Positions 1-8,649 of a stretch of DNA of 38,655 nt are shown here, piece after piece. The stretch comes from a virus. Each line of letters starts with the position of its first letter. Within the stretch, counting starts at the first letter, position 1. Position numbers and translations under genes: made by a program. The stretch is taken from positions 1 through 38,655 of IMG/VR virus record IMGVR_UViG_3300045258_000159. One strand, written 5' to 3'. Under the pieces are notes generated by a model. It searched no databases. It saw nothing but the letters and a program-made list of their open reading frames with translations, and was not told the DNA's origin.

Positions 1-230
1 CGGTGGTTGAGGATCACCATGTTCGGGATCGCGCCGCGCGTCATGACGTTCCCGGAGCCGTCGACCAGCACCGGAAGCCAGTCCGAGCCGCTCCATCCGT
101 ACATGATCGGGCCGGGCGCCGGCTTGCCGTTCGAAGGCGTGACGCCATAGTTGACATCGGCCGACGCGAACGAGGCGAGGGCAAGGCTGACCAGGACGGC
201 AACAGCGAGTCCAGCGCGCGACCACTTCAT
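1..230 (-). CDS. Secreted tail-region protein, N-terminal part (continues across the circular junction)
   Basis: The ATG at 228-230 follows a GGGGGA ribosome site and lies 10 bases after the preceding gene. It opens a frame that runs off base 1. The first 24 residues form a clear Sec signal peptide: a KWSR positive start, a hydrophobic core, and an ASFASA cleavage site before DVNYG. Joined to base 38655 the frame stays open and continues into the reading frame that ends at 38268. The whole protein would be about 205 residues, or 203 if the shared terminal hexamer is counted once. I do not recognise the family. Its place after tail-tip genes and before a large secreted protein suggests a virion-surface or host-envelope role, which is inference. 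Confidence 0.75.
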   Translation of the reverse strand, partial: MKWSRAGLAVAVLVSLALASFASADVNYGVTPSNGKPAPGPIMYGWSGSDWLPVLVDGSGNVMTRGAIPNMVILNH

Positions 231-240
231 CAGGTTCCCC

Positions 241-579
241 CTATGCCTCGCCCGCGCGCGCTTCGCCGCGGATCACGATCTTGCCCGGATACGTCCGGTA
301 GAAGCCCGACCCCGTCACGCGGATCTGGCAGCGGTATTCGCCCTTCGCGGCCGAGAGCGAGCTGCACGAAACCTCGCCCTCGCCGGTGGCGGCCGTGGTG
401 ACCGAGGCGGACACGGGCGAGAACTCGGCAGACGCTCTGCGCTTTCGGCCTTCGAGGAGCACGGTCTTCCCGGAGAGATCAAGCGCCGAGCCGTCCTCGT
501 CCTGCAGGGCGAAATAGAGGACCGCGTTGGTGTCCCCCTCGGTGAACGTCTTCCAAGTCGGAATCGTGATCAGGTCCAT
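241..579 (-). CDS. Small tail/baseplate-like protein (BppU N-domain-like)
   Basis: This 112-residue protein starts at an ATG preceded by GAGGGG. It begins with a short strand, then FTEGDTNAVLYFALQDEDG and DLSGKTVLLEG, and ends with an immunoglobulin-like strand pattern (GEYRCQIRVTGSGFYRTYPG). The layout resembles the N-terminal domain of BppU-type baseplate or fibre proteins, which help attach receptor-binding components to the tail tip. It lies in the late minus-strand unit directly after two tail-tip genes, consistent with that role. There is no visible enzymatic motif. The fold assignment is from recalled pattern only, so the precise function is uncertain. Confidence 0.65.
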   Translation of the reverse strand: MDLITIPTWKTFTEGDTNAVLYFALQDEDGSALDLSGKTVLLEGRKRRASAEFSPVSASVTTAATGEGEVSCSSLSAAKGEYRCQIRVTGSGFYRTYPGKIVIRGEARAGEA

Positions 580-625
580 CGCGCCCCTCGGGTCGGCGGG
601 GACCTACGCTGAACCTCGAATCGGG

Positions 626-1243
626 TCAATCCCTTTCCGGGGCCAGCCGGATCGAGGTCCGGCCGCCCGCGGGGGAGACGATTCGGCGGCGCGCGGCGGG
701 GGCCGCGATGCGCGCGCGGGCGCCTCCGGGAGCGATCACGAGCGCGCGTTCGACCGTGTCGGTCACGACCGCGTCGAGGTAGACCGGCTCGGCCCAGATC
801 TCGTCCACATTGAGCGGGACAAAGTCGGAGCTCTGCGTCGCGTCGATCCCGATCTGCAGCGCGTTGAAGCGTGCCACCGACCACGGCAGGCCGCCGGGCG
901 CGGTCAGGAACTGCGCGAAGAAGAGCTGGTAGCCGCCCTCGAGCGGCTCGAACAATGGGCCGCCTGCATCCAGTCCGCCCAGTCGAGCTACGAGGCGCAT
1001 CGCGGTCAACCCGGACCCCGCGCAGAGGGCGAACACGCTCACCAGGTCTACGCCCGAGGCCGCAGCCGTCAGCGGCTCGATGGTGTAGCGGTCGCGTTTG
1101 TCCGAGTCGCTGCATTCGAGCCACTGGTTCGGCGATCCGCTCGACACCGACTGCCAGTTGGCGAGCGGTGGACCGGACGCATTGCGCGGCGTCCACGTCG
1201 TGAAGTCGCCGGGCCCGTTGGGGCGACAGACCTGGGTTGGCAT
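626..1243 (-). CDS. Tail-tip-associated protein of unknown function
   Basis: The gene encodes 205 residues and starts at an ATG that shares one base with the stop of the upstream tail-tip gene (TGATG), a sign of translational coupling. The first 160 residues alternate short hydrophobic strands with turns and contain a few cysteines (VCRP, LECSD, ALCAG). The last 45 are basic and Arg/Ala-rich. No transmembrane segment or catalytic motif is visible. The beta-rich pattern and its position between the large tail-tip protein and a BppU-like protein suggest a structural part of the tail tip, perhaps a carbohydrate-binding jelly-roll. That reading is inferred from context. Confidence 0.65.
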   Translation of the reverse strand: MPTQVCRPNGPGDFTTWTPRNASGPPLANWQSVSSGSPNQWLECSDSDKRDRYTIEPLTAAASGVDLVSVFALCAGSGLTAMRLVARLGGLDAGGPLFEPLEGGYQLFFAQFLTAPGGLPWSVARFNALQIGIDATQSSDFVPLNVDEIWAEPVYLDAVVTDTVERALVIAPGGARARIAAPAARRRIVSPAGGRTSIRLAPERD

Positions 1244-4200
1244 CAGATCTCCACGGCGCGGATCAGGTAGCGATTCGGCAGCCCGGCCGCGCGCGTCTTC
1301 TCGTAGACCATGAGGTTTTTCCCGGCCCACGAGCCGTCGGAGCAGGGCTTGGGGAAGGGCCGGGGCGCGCCGCCGTCGGTCGCCGGGGCGTCCCAGTCGG
1401 CGCCGAGCTGAAGGACGTGCCCGCGCTCGATGTCCTGCGCGTTGACATAGGTCACGAACTCGGTGAGGACGTGCGGCTGGACCTTCCAGTCGAAGAGCCG
1501 GTCGCGGATGTCGGTCGCGGTCGCCGGGTCCTTGATGTTCGGGCAGTTGTGGACGAACTCGATCCGGCCGAAGGACTCGATCGAGGCGCCGGCCTGCGTC
1601 TGCCGGTCGTTCGGGGTGGTCGTCGCCTGGTCCTGCGCGAAGGCGCTCCCGGTCCACCCGCGCGAGTCGGTGTCGGTCACGAAGACCTGCTCGGCGTAGG
1701 TCCCGGCGATCCCGTCGTAGTCGAAGTTGACCCGGATGACGTTGGCCACGTCCTCGACGTCGGTGCGCCCGATCTTGAGCGAGCCCTTCTCGATCATGCC
1801 GCGCGTGAAGATCGTAGGGTCGGCCTCGGTGCGGTAATTCGCAGCCGTGCCCGGGTCCCACGGGATCGCGCAGAATGGGGAGTTGAGCGCGCCGGTCTTC
1901 CGCGGGAACCAGCATAGGATCTGCCGGGCGATCTCGGCGACCCAGTCCTCGAGCCGCTGCTCGCGGTCGATCGCGCCGAAGATCTTGTAGCCCGAGAGCG
2001 CGGTCTTCGCCGCGGTGAACGATCCGAGGTCCGACCCGGTCGCGATCTCGGCCTCGGTGACGCCGCCCAGCTCGCACTTGGCCCAGTGGACGAGGTCGAC
2101 CGGATGCTCGATCAGGGCGCCGGGCGATCCGGCGTAGGCGCCGTCGGGCGCGCCGGAGTCGTGGTTCTGATCGGGGACCCCGACCGGGAAGGCGAAGGTC
2201 TTGGCGTCGATCGCGCGGATCTCGCTCACGCCCGGATGGCGCCCAACAACCTGCCCGGTGCGCACGTTGAAGATCGGCGCGCCCGCGCGTCCCGGGCGCA
2301 GGATTCGGCCCGAAGGGATGTAGCGCACGACCGGCATGATCCGGTGCACGTCGACCTTCTGCCCCGTGTCGCGTGTCTGGATGTGGATGATCGCGGTGTT
2401 GAAATCGTCCCACTTTCCGACCACGGTGGGGTCCACGGTCATCCCGGCGACCTGGATCGGCGTGTTGCTGGGGAAGGTCGTGGACGCCCCGGCGCCGAAG
2501 GCGGTGTAGCTCGTCAGAGACGCGAACCCGACGCGCTGGATGATCCCCCAGCGCCCGAGCGTGCCCGACCATGCGTTCTTGGCGTAGAAGATCCACAGCT
2601 CGAGCGAGACGAACTCGCCGTCCGGGCGCGAGTCGCCGAAGGTCATCTGGATTTCGATGTTGCCGCCGGTGTAGTCGAGCGAGGAATAGCCGCTGAGGTC
2701 GATCGGCTTGTCCTCGCGCAGCAGCTCCTTGATCGACCCGATCGTCGTGGTGCCGTAGGCGGCGACCGGCAGGATCGGCACGATGAACTGCTGCTGGTCG
2801 AACAGGATCGTGTCCGGCCCGCCCGCGGGATTGCTTTCGGTGGGCTCGGTGTAGATCTGGGCGTACTGGTCGACGGCGTTCTCGTAGATGTAGATGCCCC
2901 GCGTGTCGTCTGCGACCTCCTTGTCGGAGACCAGGAGCGTCGGGTAGTCGTCGCCGGCCGCGGTCTGGGAGGAGATCGGCAGGAGCGGCATGGGCGCGCG
3001 CGTGATCCCCGAGTAGACCGACGCCACGTCGAGCGAGGTGTCCTTCTCGCGCCGGGTCTTCCAGTCCCCGTAGGCGATCTGCTTGCGCTGGCCCACGGTG
3101 TCCTTGGGCGCATTCGGGTAGGCGTTGAGCTCGATCGTGCCGGGCGGGATGACCGCGCGCCCCCAGTCTCGATTGTGCGTGCAGTAGAGCGTCACGCCGA
3201 GGGAGTCCATGTCCTTCCACTTCGACACCCGGCCATCGAGAATGGGGAATTCCCCATCGACGAACGCGATCCCCTCAAAGGCGTACTGGATCAGGATCGG
3301 CGCGTCGGTCCATTCGTACTGGGCGAAGAGATCGAGCAGGGTCTCGCTCACGCCCTGCCCGGCGACGCGCTCATTCTTGAGGCGCAGGTCGCAGTCGCCC
3401 GGGTTCCAGCGGTTGGTCCACGGCGTTCCGCCCGCGTGCGCCTGGCCGAGCCCGGCGATCAGCGGGTCCCACGGCTGCCCGGTCGGGTCGGTGAACGCGG
3501 GCATCCCGAAGTAGAGCGTCTTCGCGCCCGCGCCGCAGGTGTCGGTCAGGGTGATCTTGGCGAGGATCGTCGGCACGAGCTGGGTTTCGCCGGGATCGGG
3601 CGGCGTCACCGCGGCCGGCACGACGTCGCCCTCGATCAGCATGTAGACCTTGGAGACCGGCCCGGTATCGTTCCATGTGTAGAGCCGCCACAGGTCGTCG
3701 CCCACGATCAGCGCGTCGGCCATCCCGCCCGTGCCGTCATGCGTCAGGTGCTCGCTGGGATCGTCGACCCAGCCCGTCAGGGCCGCGAGCCCGCGCCACG
3801 AATGGTGAACCAGGTTCCCGCCGTCGGTGTTGTCCCACGCCCCGGCGTAGAGCGCGTCGGTCGAGTCGAGCGCGAGCCAGCGGTCGTAGGTCACGTCCCA
3901 CGGCACCGCGGCGAGCGCGGCCGGAGAGCCGACGACGGTCCACGTCGCGCCCCTGTCCTCGCTGTGCGCGAAGACCGGGTCGCCGCCCTCGATCCACATC
4001 ACGTAGATCGTGCCGTCCGAGCCCACGCGGACGATCGGGCAGCGCGGGACGCTCGAGCCGGTGTAGTCGTAGATCAGGACCGTCGAGGAGGTCGCCCAAC
4101 CGTCGGTCGTGATCAGCGCGCGCACCTGGTCGACGTTCGCCCCGGCGTTCGAGTAGTCGCCGACCAGCACCGCGTGGTTGGCGTCGAAGATGTGGCCGAT

Positions 4201-4782
4201 CCGCGCGGCCGAGTGGTTGACGGTGTCCCAGACGAAGTAGCCGAGCGCGTTGTCGTGGATCTTCACCTGCGTGCCCCACGTCCCCGCGCCCGTGCGCTGG
4301 CGCATGTACGTGTTGCGCGCCGAGCCGCCCCCGCCGCCTTCGTAGGTGATGAGCTGGCAAATCGTGGCCGCGTCGGCGTCGACGATCAGGCCGGCGCAGC
4401 CGCGCGTGGAGGAACCCCACGTCCCGTCAATGTCGCCCGATGTGGGCCACGTCACGCCGCCGTCGGTCGACTCCTTGACCCGGACGCCGAAGAGCCCGTA
4501 GGCGGTGAGCAGCGTTCCGCTCGACAGGAGCGCCGCGCTCAGGGCCTCGAGGTCGTTCGCCGTCTGCGCGGGCTCGACGTTGTAGACCGTGCCCGGCGTC
4601 TTCGTGGCGATGTCGACCGAGCAGAACATGATCTTTCGGTTGTGGGCGTTGCCCGCAACGCCGGCCGGGGCCCAGCACGCATGGACCTTCGAGCGCGCGG
4701 CGTCATAGAGCAGGGGGCCGACGGTCTGGCCGCCGTTGGTGTTGTTCGCCTCGCCGTCGAGCCGGACGTCGGTCGTCGCCAT
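1243..4782 (-). CDS. Large tail-tip protein with an N-terminal BNR/Asp-box region
   Basis: This 1,179-residue protein is the largest in the window. Residues about 1-390 look like a beta-propeller. Two Asp-box motifs (S-x-D-x-G-x-T-W) are present: STDGGVTW at 105-112 and SEDRGATW at 274-281, with a degenerate one near 225. Such repeats occur in sialidases and related propellers. Residues about 400-1179 resemble siphophage tail-tip or baseplate hub proteins that follow the distal tail protein. The gene comes two genes after the tape measure, the usual place for tail-tip and adsorption proteins. It probably recognises or processes a surface glycan. Sialidase catalytic residues cannot be assigned by eye, so enzymatic activity is unproven. 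Confidence 0.8.
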   Translation of the reverse strand: MATTDVRLDGEANNTNGGQTVGPLLYDAARSKVHACWAPAGVAGNAHNRKIMFCSVDIATKTPGTVYNVEPAQTANDLEALSAALLSSGTLLTAYGLFGVRVKESTDGGVTWPTSGDIDGTWGSSTRGCAGLIVDADAATICQLITYEGGGGGSARNTYMRQRTGAGTWGTQVKIHDNALGYFVWDTVNHSAARIGHIFDANHAVLVGDYSNAGANVDQVRALITTDGWATSSTVLIYDYTGSSVPRCPIVRVGSDGTIYVMWIEGGDPVFAHSEDRGATWTVVGSPAALAAVPWDVTYDRWLALDSTDALYAGAWDNTDGGNLVHHSWRGLAALTGWVDDPSEHLTHDGTGGMADALIVGDDLWRLYTWNDTGPVSKVYMLIEGDVVPAAVTPPDPGETQLVPTILAKITLTDTCGAGAKTLYFGMPAFTDPTGQPWDPLIAGLGQAHAGGTPWTNRWNPGDCDLRLKNERVAGQGVSETLLDLFAQYEWTDAPILIQYAFEGIAFVDGEFPILDGRVSKWKDMDSLGVTLYCTHNRDWGRAVIPPGTIELNAYPNAPKDTVGQRKQIAYGDWKTRREKDTSLDVASVYSGITRAPMPLLPISSQTAAGDDYPTLLVSDKEVADDTRGIYIYENAVDQYAQIYTEPTESNPAGGPDTILFDQQQFIVPILPVAAYGTTTIGSIKELLREDKPIDLSGYSSLDYTGGNIEIQMTFGDSRPDGEFVSLELWIFYAKNAWSGTLGRWGIIQRVGFASLTSYTAFGAGASTTFPSNTPIQVAGMTVDPTVVGKWDDFNTAIIHIQTRDTGQKVDVHRIMPVVRYIPSGRILRPGRAGAPIFNVRTGQVVGRHPGVSEIRAIDAKTFAFPVGVPDQNHDSGAPDGAYAGSPGALIEHPVDLVHWAKCELGGVTEAEIATGSDLGSFTAAKTALSGYKIFGAIDREQRLEDWVAEIARQILCWFPRKTGALNSPFCAIPWDPGTAANYRTEADPTIFTRGMIEKGSLKIGRTDVEDVANVIRVNFDYDGIAGTYAEQVFVTDTDSRGWTGSAFAQDQATTTPNDRQTQAGASIESFGRIEFVHNCPNIKDPATATDIRDRLFDWKVQPHVLTEFVTYVNAQDIERGHVLQLGADWDAPATDGGAPRPFPKPCSDGSWAGKNLMVYEKTRAAGLPNRYLIRAVEI

Positions 4783-4785
4783 GGG

Positions 4786-5559
4786 CTAGACCTCCTCGAG
4801 GATCGAGAGGTTCATGTCCCACAGGTCGGTGAAGATTTCATCGTGCTCGAATTCCACACCCTGCTTGCGCACGAGGTAGGCGCGCCCGGCCGCGACTGCC
4901 GCGGCGTCGTCGCGCGGCACGAACCAGAACGGGCGCGCGCTCCCGCCCTCGCCATCCAGGAAGTCGCCCAGCTGGTTCTTCGCAGCGGTCTCGACCACGC
5001 TCCACTTCATGTCGAGCCCCAGCCGCCGGCGGGCCCAGGTCTCGGCGACGACCGAGCCATCATCGGCATCCGACGACTGGACCCCGAAGCGATAGCGGTT
5101 CGGCATCCCGATGTCGGGGTTGTAGGTGAGCACCGTGTGCGCGCCGAGATAGAAGATCCCGACCTCAGGCGCCGCCGACGGGGCGGCCCAGTAGAGCGCC
5201 CACCATTCCTTGGACGGCGCGCTGGTGAGGGCCGCGTAGTAATCGCGGAGCGTGTCGACTGAGGGCAGCGAGGACAGGGTCAGGAAGTCCGTCCAGGTCG
5301 TCGCGTCGGTCCCGTGCTGCAGCTTGGTCGTGCCCCACTGGGAGTAGTTCCCGGCCGCGATCGCCAGCGCCGTCGGGGCGATCGCCGCGGTCGTGTGGAT
5401 GATCAGACGCTGCGCACTCGTGCCCACGCCCTTCCAGCGCGAGCCGCGCTTGAGCCCGACCGCGTTCTGGGGGTCGTAGCCGGCGGCGGTGGCCGTGGCG
5501 GTGGCGACGGCATTCTTCGACTGGTAGCCGCCGATCAGGCGAACGTTGGTCGAGGCCAT
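4786..5559 (-). CDS. Distal-tail-like protein
   Basis: The gene encodes 257 residues. Its ATG shares one base with the TAA stop of the tape measure gene (TAATG). The N-terminal half has the look of a surface-binding beta domain (VRLIGGYQSKNAV, IIHTTAAIAPTALAIAAGNYSQW). The C-terminal half (ETWARRRLGLDMKWSVV, then ARPFWFVPRDD, ending DLWDMNLSILEE) resembles distal tail proteins, which form the ring between the tape-measure-filled tube and the tip. Position immediately downstream of the tape measure supports this. The family is not certain from motif reading alone. Confidence 0.7.
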   Translation of the reverse strand: MASTNVRLIGGYQSKNAVATATATAAGYDPQNAVGLKRGSRWKGVGTSAQRLIIHTTAAIAPTALAIAAGNYSQWGTTKLQHGTDATTWTDFLTLSSLPSVDTLRDYYAALTSAPSKEWWALYWAAPSAAPEVGIFYLGAHTVLTYNPDIGMPNRYRFGVQSSDADDGSVVAETWARRRLGLDMKWSVVETAAKNQLGDFLDGEGGSARPFWFVPRDDAAAVAAGRAYLVRKQGVEFEHDEIFTDLWDMNLSILEEV

Positions 5560-7946
5560 TAGCCCCTCGCCGGGTCGGCAGCGAGAGCGAACTCCTGCGC
5601 GTAGTCGCCGCCGCGCGCGAACGCCCGGAGGCCGTCGGCGCTGATCGTCTGGACCTGGTAGACGATCGTGGCCGGGCCGCCGCGTGGCGTGCGCGTCGAG
5701 CCCTGCCGGACCTGCGCCATGACGTCGCGGAGGGTATCGAGACCGCGCACGAGCCCGGCGGTGATGTTGGTCCCGGTCGACGCGCCGCTGTTCGCGACCA
5801 CGAACTCGCCGCCCGCGAGCATTGCGGGGATATTGTCGGTGAAGCTGGGCCCGCCGGGGAGCGCGAGGCCCGCGGCCGCATGGACCGGGAAGACCATCGC
5901 GGCTGCGTCCCGAATCGCGCGCACCGGGCCGCCCATCGCGTACCCGGGGATCCTGGCGAGCGTTGCGACGAGACCACGCGCGGCGATCGATCCGCCTCCG
6001 GACGCCGTGATGGGGCCACCCGCGCCGCGCCGCTGCTCGGCCACCGGGCCGCCCTTTTCGAGGCCGAAGATGCTCCCGAGCACCTTGAAGAACGACTGCT
6101 TCCCGGGCAGGATCGCCGACAGGACCGCCGCCTTGGCGATCGCGGCGACGATCTCGGAGATGAGCTGCCCCACGATGCCGAGGGCGCTCTTCATGAACTG
6201 CCCGAGCGAGGCGAACACGTTCTGGCCGCGGACGAAGATGTTCGTGAACATGTCCTTCCACGCGGCATCCGCCTGGCCGGCCGCCTCGACCAGGGCGCGC
6301 CCGACGTCGTTGATCGGGCTGAACTGGGCGATGGCATCCGCGAGCGTCGTCTTGAAGTTCTCCGCCTCCTGCTCGGCGCGCTGCAGCGGCGTCACGACGT
6401 CCGCGAGTTCCTTCGTGTCGATCTCGAGTGGGGCGGTCTTGCGGCCGCGCAGGTCGCGGATCTCATTCGGGTCGGGCGGGCCGAACGAAGGAGCGTTCTG
6501 CCCCGGCACGCTGAGGTCGGGCTTGCGCACCTCCGTCGGCAGGGCGAGCGCCTTCTTGATGTCGTCCTTGCTCAGCTCGCCGATTCCAGCCTTGACCTCC
6601 TCGAGCATCTTGAGGAAGTCGGCGAGGGCGGAGGTGCCGGCCTTCGCGCCATCGGTCGTCGAGGCCCAGGCGCCCTGGCCGTCCTTGTCGAACTGCCGGA
6701 GCTGGGCGCCGGCCTTTGCGATCGACTCGTCGAACTTCGCCACCTGAGCGGCCGCGTCCTGGGCATCGCGCTCCGCGTCGACGAGGGCCTGCTGCTTCGG
6801 CGAGAGGGGCGCGCCCGACGGCGCCGAGCCGGCGCCCGCGTTCGCGTCGACGCGCTTCTCGGCATCGCGCAACCTGCGGACCTGCTCGCCACGCGCAGCC
6901 ACCAGGCGCTCGAGCTCCGCCTCGGCTTCCTTGGCGTTCGTCACGACCTTGACTTCGAGGGCCTTGCCGGCATCCGCGCGCACCTTGTTGATCACGAACA
7001 GGAGCGCGGTGAACCCGAGGATTGCGAGCGTGATCGGGCCGCCCGCGGCCGACAGCGCGACGAGGTCGACGCCGATCGCGGCGAGCCCGGCCCGGAGCAG
7101 GGGCACGATGGCCAGGAACGCCGTGACGGCGATCCCGAGGCCGGTGATCTGGGTAGCGGTGTCGGAGATGGCCCGCGACGCCTGAGGGTGCTCCTGCTGG
7201 TAGTGACGGAGCGCGGCTGCCGCGTCGGTGAACCCGTGGATCAGCTGCGTCAGCTCGGGCAGCAGCTCCGTGGCGATCTCCGCCTTGAGCCCGGCCGTGA
7301 CCGCCCGAGCCTCCTTCATCGCATCGCCGTACTCGTCGCCGACGACGCCCGCCGTGTTGGAGATTGTCGCGCCGAGCGCGTCCGAGCGCTCCTCCATCTC
7401 CCGGATCTCGGCCGAGCCGGCGTTGATTAGGGGCAGGATCTCGGCGGCACCGCGGCCGAACACCTTGAGCGCGAGGGCGGCGCGCACGCCGGGGTCCTCG
7501 ACGGCGTTAAGGCGGTCGACGATCTTGAGGAATGCCTCGCTCGGGGGGCCGAGGCCCTTGTCGAGGTCCTTGGCCGCGAAGCCGATGTCGACCAGCGTCT
7601 TGCGCGCCTCACTGCCGGGGTCGCGAGCCTCGAACAGCGAGCGGTTCATGATCTTGATCGACGAGGCGACCGCGGGCAGGCTCGTGTCGAGCTGGTCCGA
7701 GGCGAACTTGAGGCGGGAGATGTCCTCGGTGGTCTGCCCGGACTGGATACCGAGCACGCGCAGGTCGTCGGCCTCGCGGCCGGCCGACGTGGCGATCGTC
7801 GCGAGCGCCCCTGCGACGCCCGCGGAGAGCGCGATCATCGCGCCGGCGGAGAGCGCGATCGCGCCAAACTCCCCCGAGACATTCTTGAGAGCGCCGCTGG
7901 CCTCGTCGCGCGCGCGAAGGATGATGGTGACGGCGGTTTCAGCCAC
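5559..7946 (-). CDS. Tail tape measure protein
   Basis: The protein has 795 residues. It begins AETAVTIILRARDEASGALKNVS, a common opening of TP901/lambda-H-like tape measures, and is Ala-rich and helical. It has a hydrophobic stretch at about 268-320, a charged coiled-coil region after 335 (EAEAELERLVAARGEQ), and another hydrophobic segment near 600. The C-terminal region is Gly-rich with GGGSIAARG-type turns. The GTG start lies four bases after the small chaperone-region frame. The gene is the longest between tail chaperone and distal tail genes, as expected. Its product sets tail length and is thought to help DNA pass into the host. At about 1.5 angstroms per residue the tail would be near 120 nm. 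Confidence 0.93.
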   Translation of the reverse strand: MAETAVTIILRARDEASGALKNVSGEFGAIALSAGAMIALSAGVAGALATIATSAGREADDLRVLGIQSGQTTEDISRLKFASDQLDTSLPAVASSIKIMNRSLFEARDPGSEARKTLVDIGFAAKDLDKGLGPPSEAFLKIVDRLNAVEDPGVRAALALKVFGRGAAEILPLINAGSAEIREMEERSDALGATISNTAGVVGDEYGDAMKEARAVTAGLKAEIATELLPELTQLIHGFTDAAAALRHYQQEHPQASRAISDTATQITGLGIAVTAFLAIVPLLRAGLAAIGVDLVALSAAGGPITLAILGFTALLFVINKVRADAGKALEVKVVTNAKEAEAELERLVAARGEQVRRLRDAEKRVDANAGAGSAPSGAPLSPKQQALVDAERDAQDAAAQVAKFDESIAKAGAQLRQFDKDGQGAWASTTDGAKAGTSALADFLKMLEEVKAGIGELSKDDIKKALALPTEVRKPDLSVPGQNAPSFGPPDPNEIRDLRGRKTAPLEIDTKELADVVTPLQRAEQEAENFKTTLADAIAQFSPINDVGRALVEAAGQADAAWKDMFTNIFVRGQNVFASLGQFMKSALGIVGQLISEIVAAIAKAAVLSAILPGKQSFFKVLGSIFGLEKGGPVAEQRRGAGGPITASGGGSIAARGLVATLARIPGYAMGGPVRAIRDAAAMVFPVHAAAGLALPGGPSFTDNIPAMLAGGEFVVANSGASTGTNITAGLVRGLDTLRDVMAQVRQGSTRTPRGGPATIVYQVQTISADGLRAFARGGDYAQEFALAADPARG

Positions 7947-7949
7947 GAA

Positions 7950-8153
7950 TCAGTCCCCCACGACGAGCTCGGCCAGGAGCGAGATGCACTGTGCGAGGGG
8001 GTCGTCCATCGACATGAGGAGCTTGCTGACCCGGCCTACGCGCTCCGCGCGCGCGGCGGCGAGAATCCGCGCGTTGATCTGGATCTCTTCGAGTCCGCAC
8101 TCATGGAACAGCCTCGTCGGCAGCATCCCCGCTAGCTTCGACAGCTCCGCCAC
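7950..8153 (-). CDS. Small frame between tail chaperone and tape measure (possible frameshift extension)
   Basis: This 67-residue frame overlaps the upstream tail-chaperone-like gene by 53 bases and ends four bases before the tape measure start. It could begin at a GTG at 8153, which lacks a good ribosome site, or at a downstream ATG. In many siphophages the tail chaperone is made in two forms by ribosomal frameshifting (lambda G and GT). The present frame is +1 (equivalently -2) relative to the upstream gene, so it fits the position of a T-like extension but not the common -1 shift. I see no textbook slippery heptamer. It may instead be an independently translated small gene. Confidence 0.55.
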   Translation of the reverse strand: MAELSKLAGMLPTRLFHECGLEEIQINARILAAARAERVGRVSKLLMSMDDPLAQCISLLAELVVGD

Positions 8154-8649
8154 CGCGCTTGCCTGACCGGTTCGGATGAGGAAATCGGGCGGCGTCCCGC
8201 GCCTCCTTGGCCGCGGTCGCGAACTTGACGATGTCGGCGAACAGGCGGGCTCGGAACGGCCCGAGATTCGAGAGCGGGACGGCGTCCTGCGGGCACTCGC
8301 TGTCGGGTCCGGCCCAGATCACTGGCCGCGTCACGCCGCGCACGATCGCGTTGTCGACCTTGCCGGAGAGGTCGTCCTGGATCAGGCGTTCGACCGAGCG
8401 CGAGGCGCGATCGGTGAGCGTCTTGGCCGCGCGCTGCGCCTTCTTGAGGTTCCGGCTGGCGAGGTCCTTCGCGACCTTCTCGACGTCCTGGTCGTCCATC
8501 GCCGAGTCGGCCGGGATGATCCCCGTCGAGATCATCTCGTCGGCACCGAGCTTCCTGATCTCGAAGCCGTACGTTTCTCCGTCGGGGCCCTCGTACTCGA
8601 CGGTCTTCCGGCCCATCAGGGCGGCGCTCTCGCGCGTGAGCAGCTTCAC
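8101..8649 (-). CDS. Tail assembly chaperone-like protein
   Basis: The gene encodes 182 residues from a GTG that overlaps the tail tube stop by four bases (GTGA). The sequence opens with a short beta hairpin (RKTVEYEGPDGETYGFEIRKLGADEM) and then becomes helical and Lys/Ala-rich, like lambda-G-type chaperones that coat the tape measure during tail assembly. It sits between the tail tube gene and the tape measure gene, the conserved place for this function. The C-terminal end is Gly/Ala-rich and overlaps a second frame that may extend it. The assignment rests mainly on order and general composition. Confidence 0.75.
   Translation of the reverse strand: MKLLTRESAALMGRKTVEYEGPDGETYGFEIRKLGADEMISTGIIPADSAMDDQDVEKVAKDLASRNLKKAQRAAKTLTDRASRSVERLIQDDLSGKVDNAIVRGVTRPVIWAGPDSECPQDAVPLSNLGPFRARLFADIVKFATAAKEARDAARFPHPNRSGKRGGGAVEASGDAADEAVP

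Noticed and set aside
626-3220. An 864-codon minus-strand frame
   Set aside because: Only its last 205 codons look like a real protein, with a coupled ATG at 1243. The upstream part overlaps the tail-tip gene in another frame and is Arg/His/Pro-rich.
2086-5262. A 1,058-codon open frame on the plus strand
   Set aside because: It lies opposite two well-supported tail genes, is extremely rich in Arg, Asp, Val and Gly, and has no recognisable domain. Long antisense frames are common in high-GC DNA.
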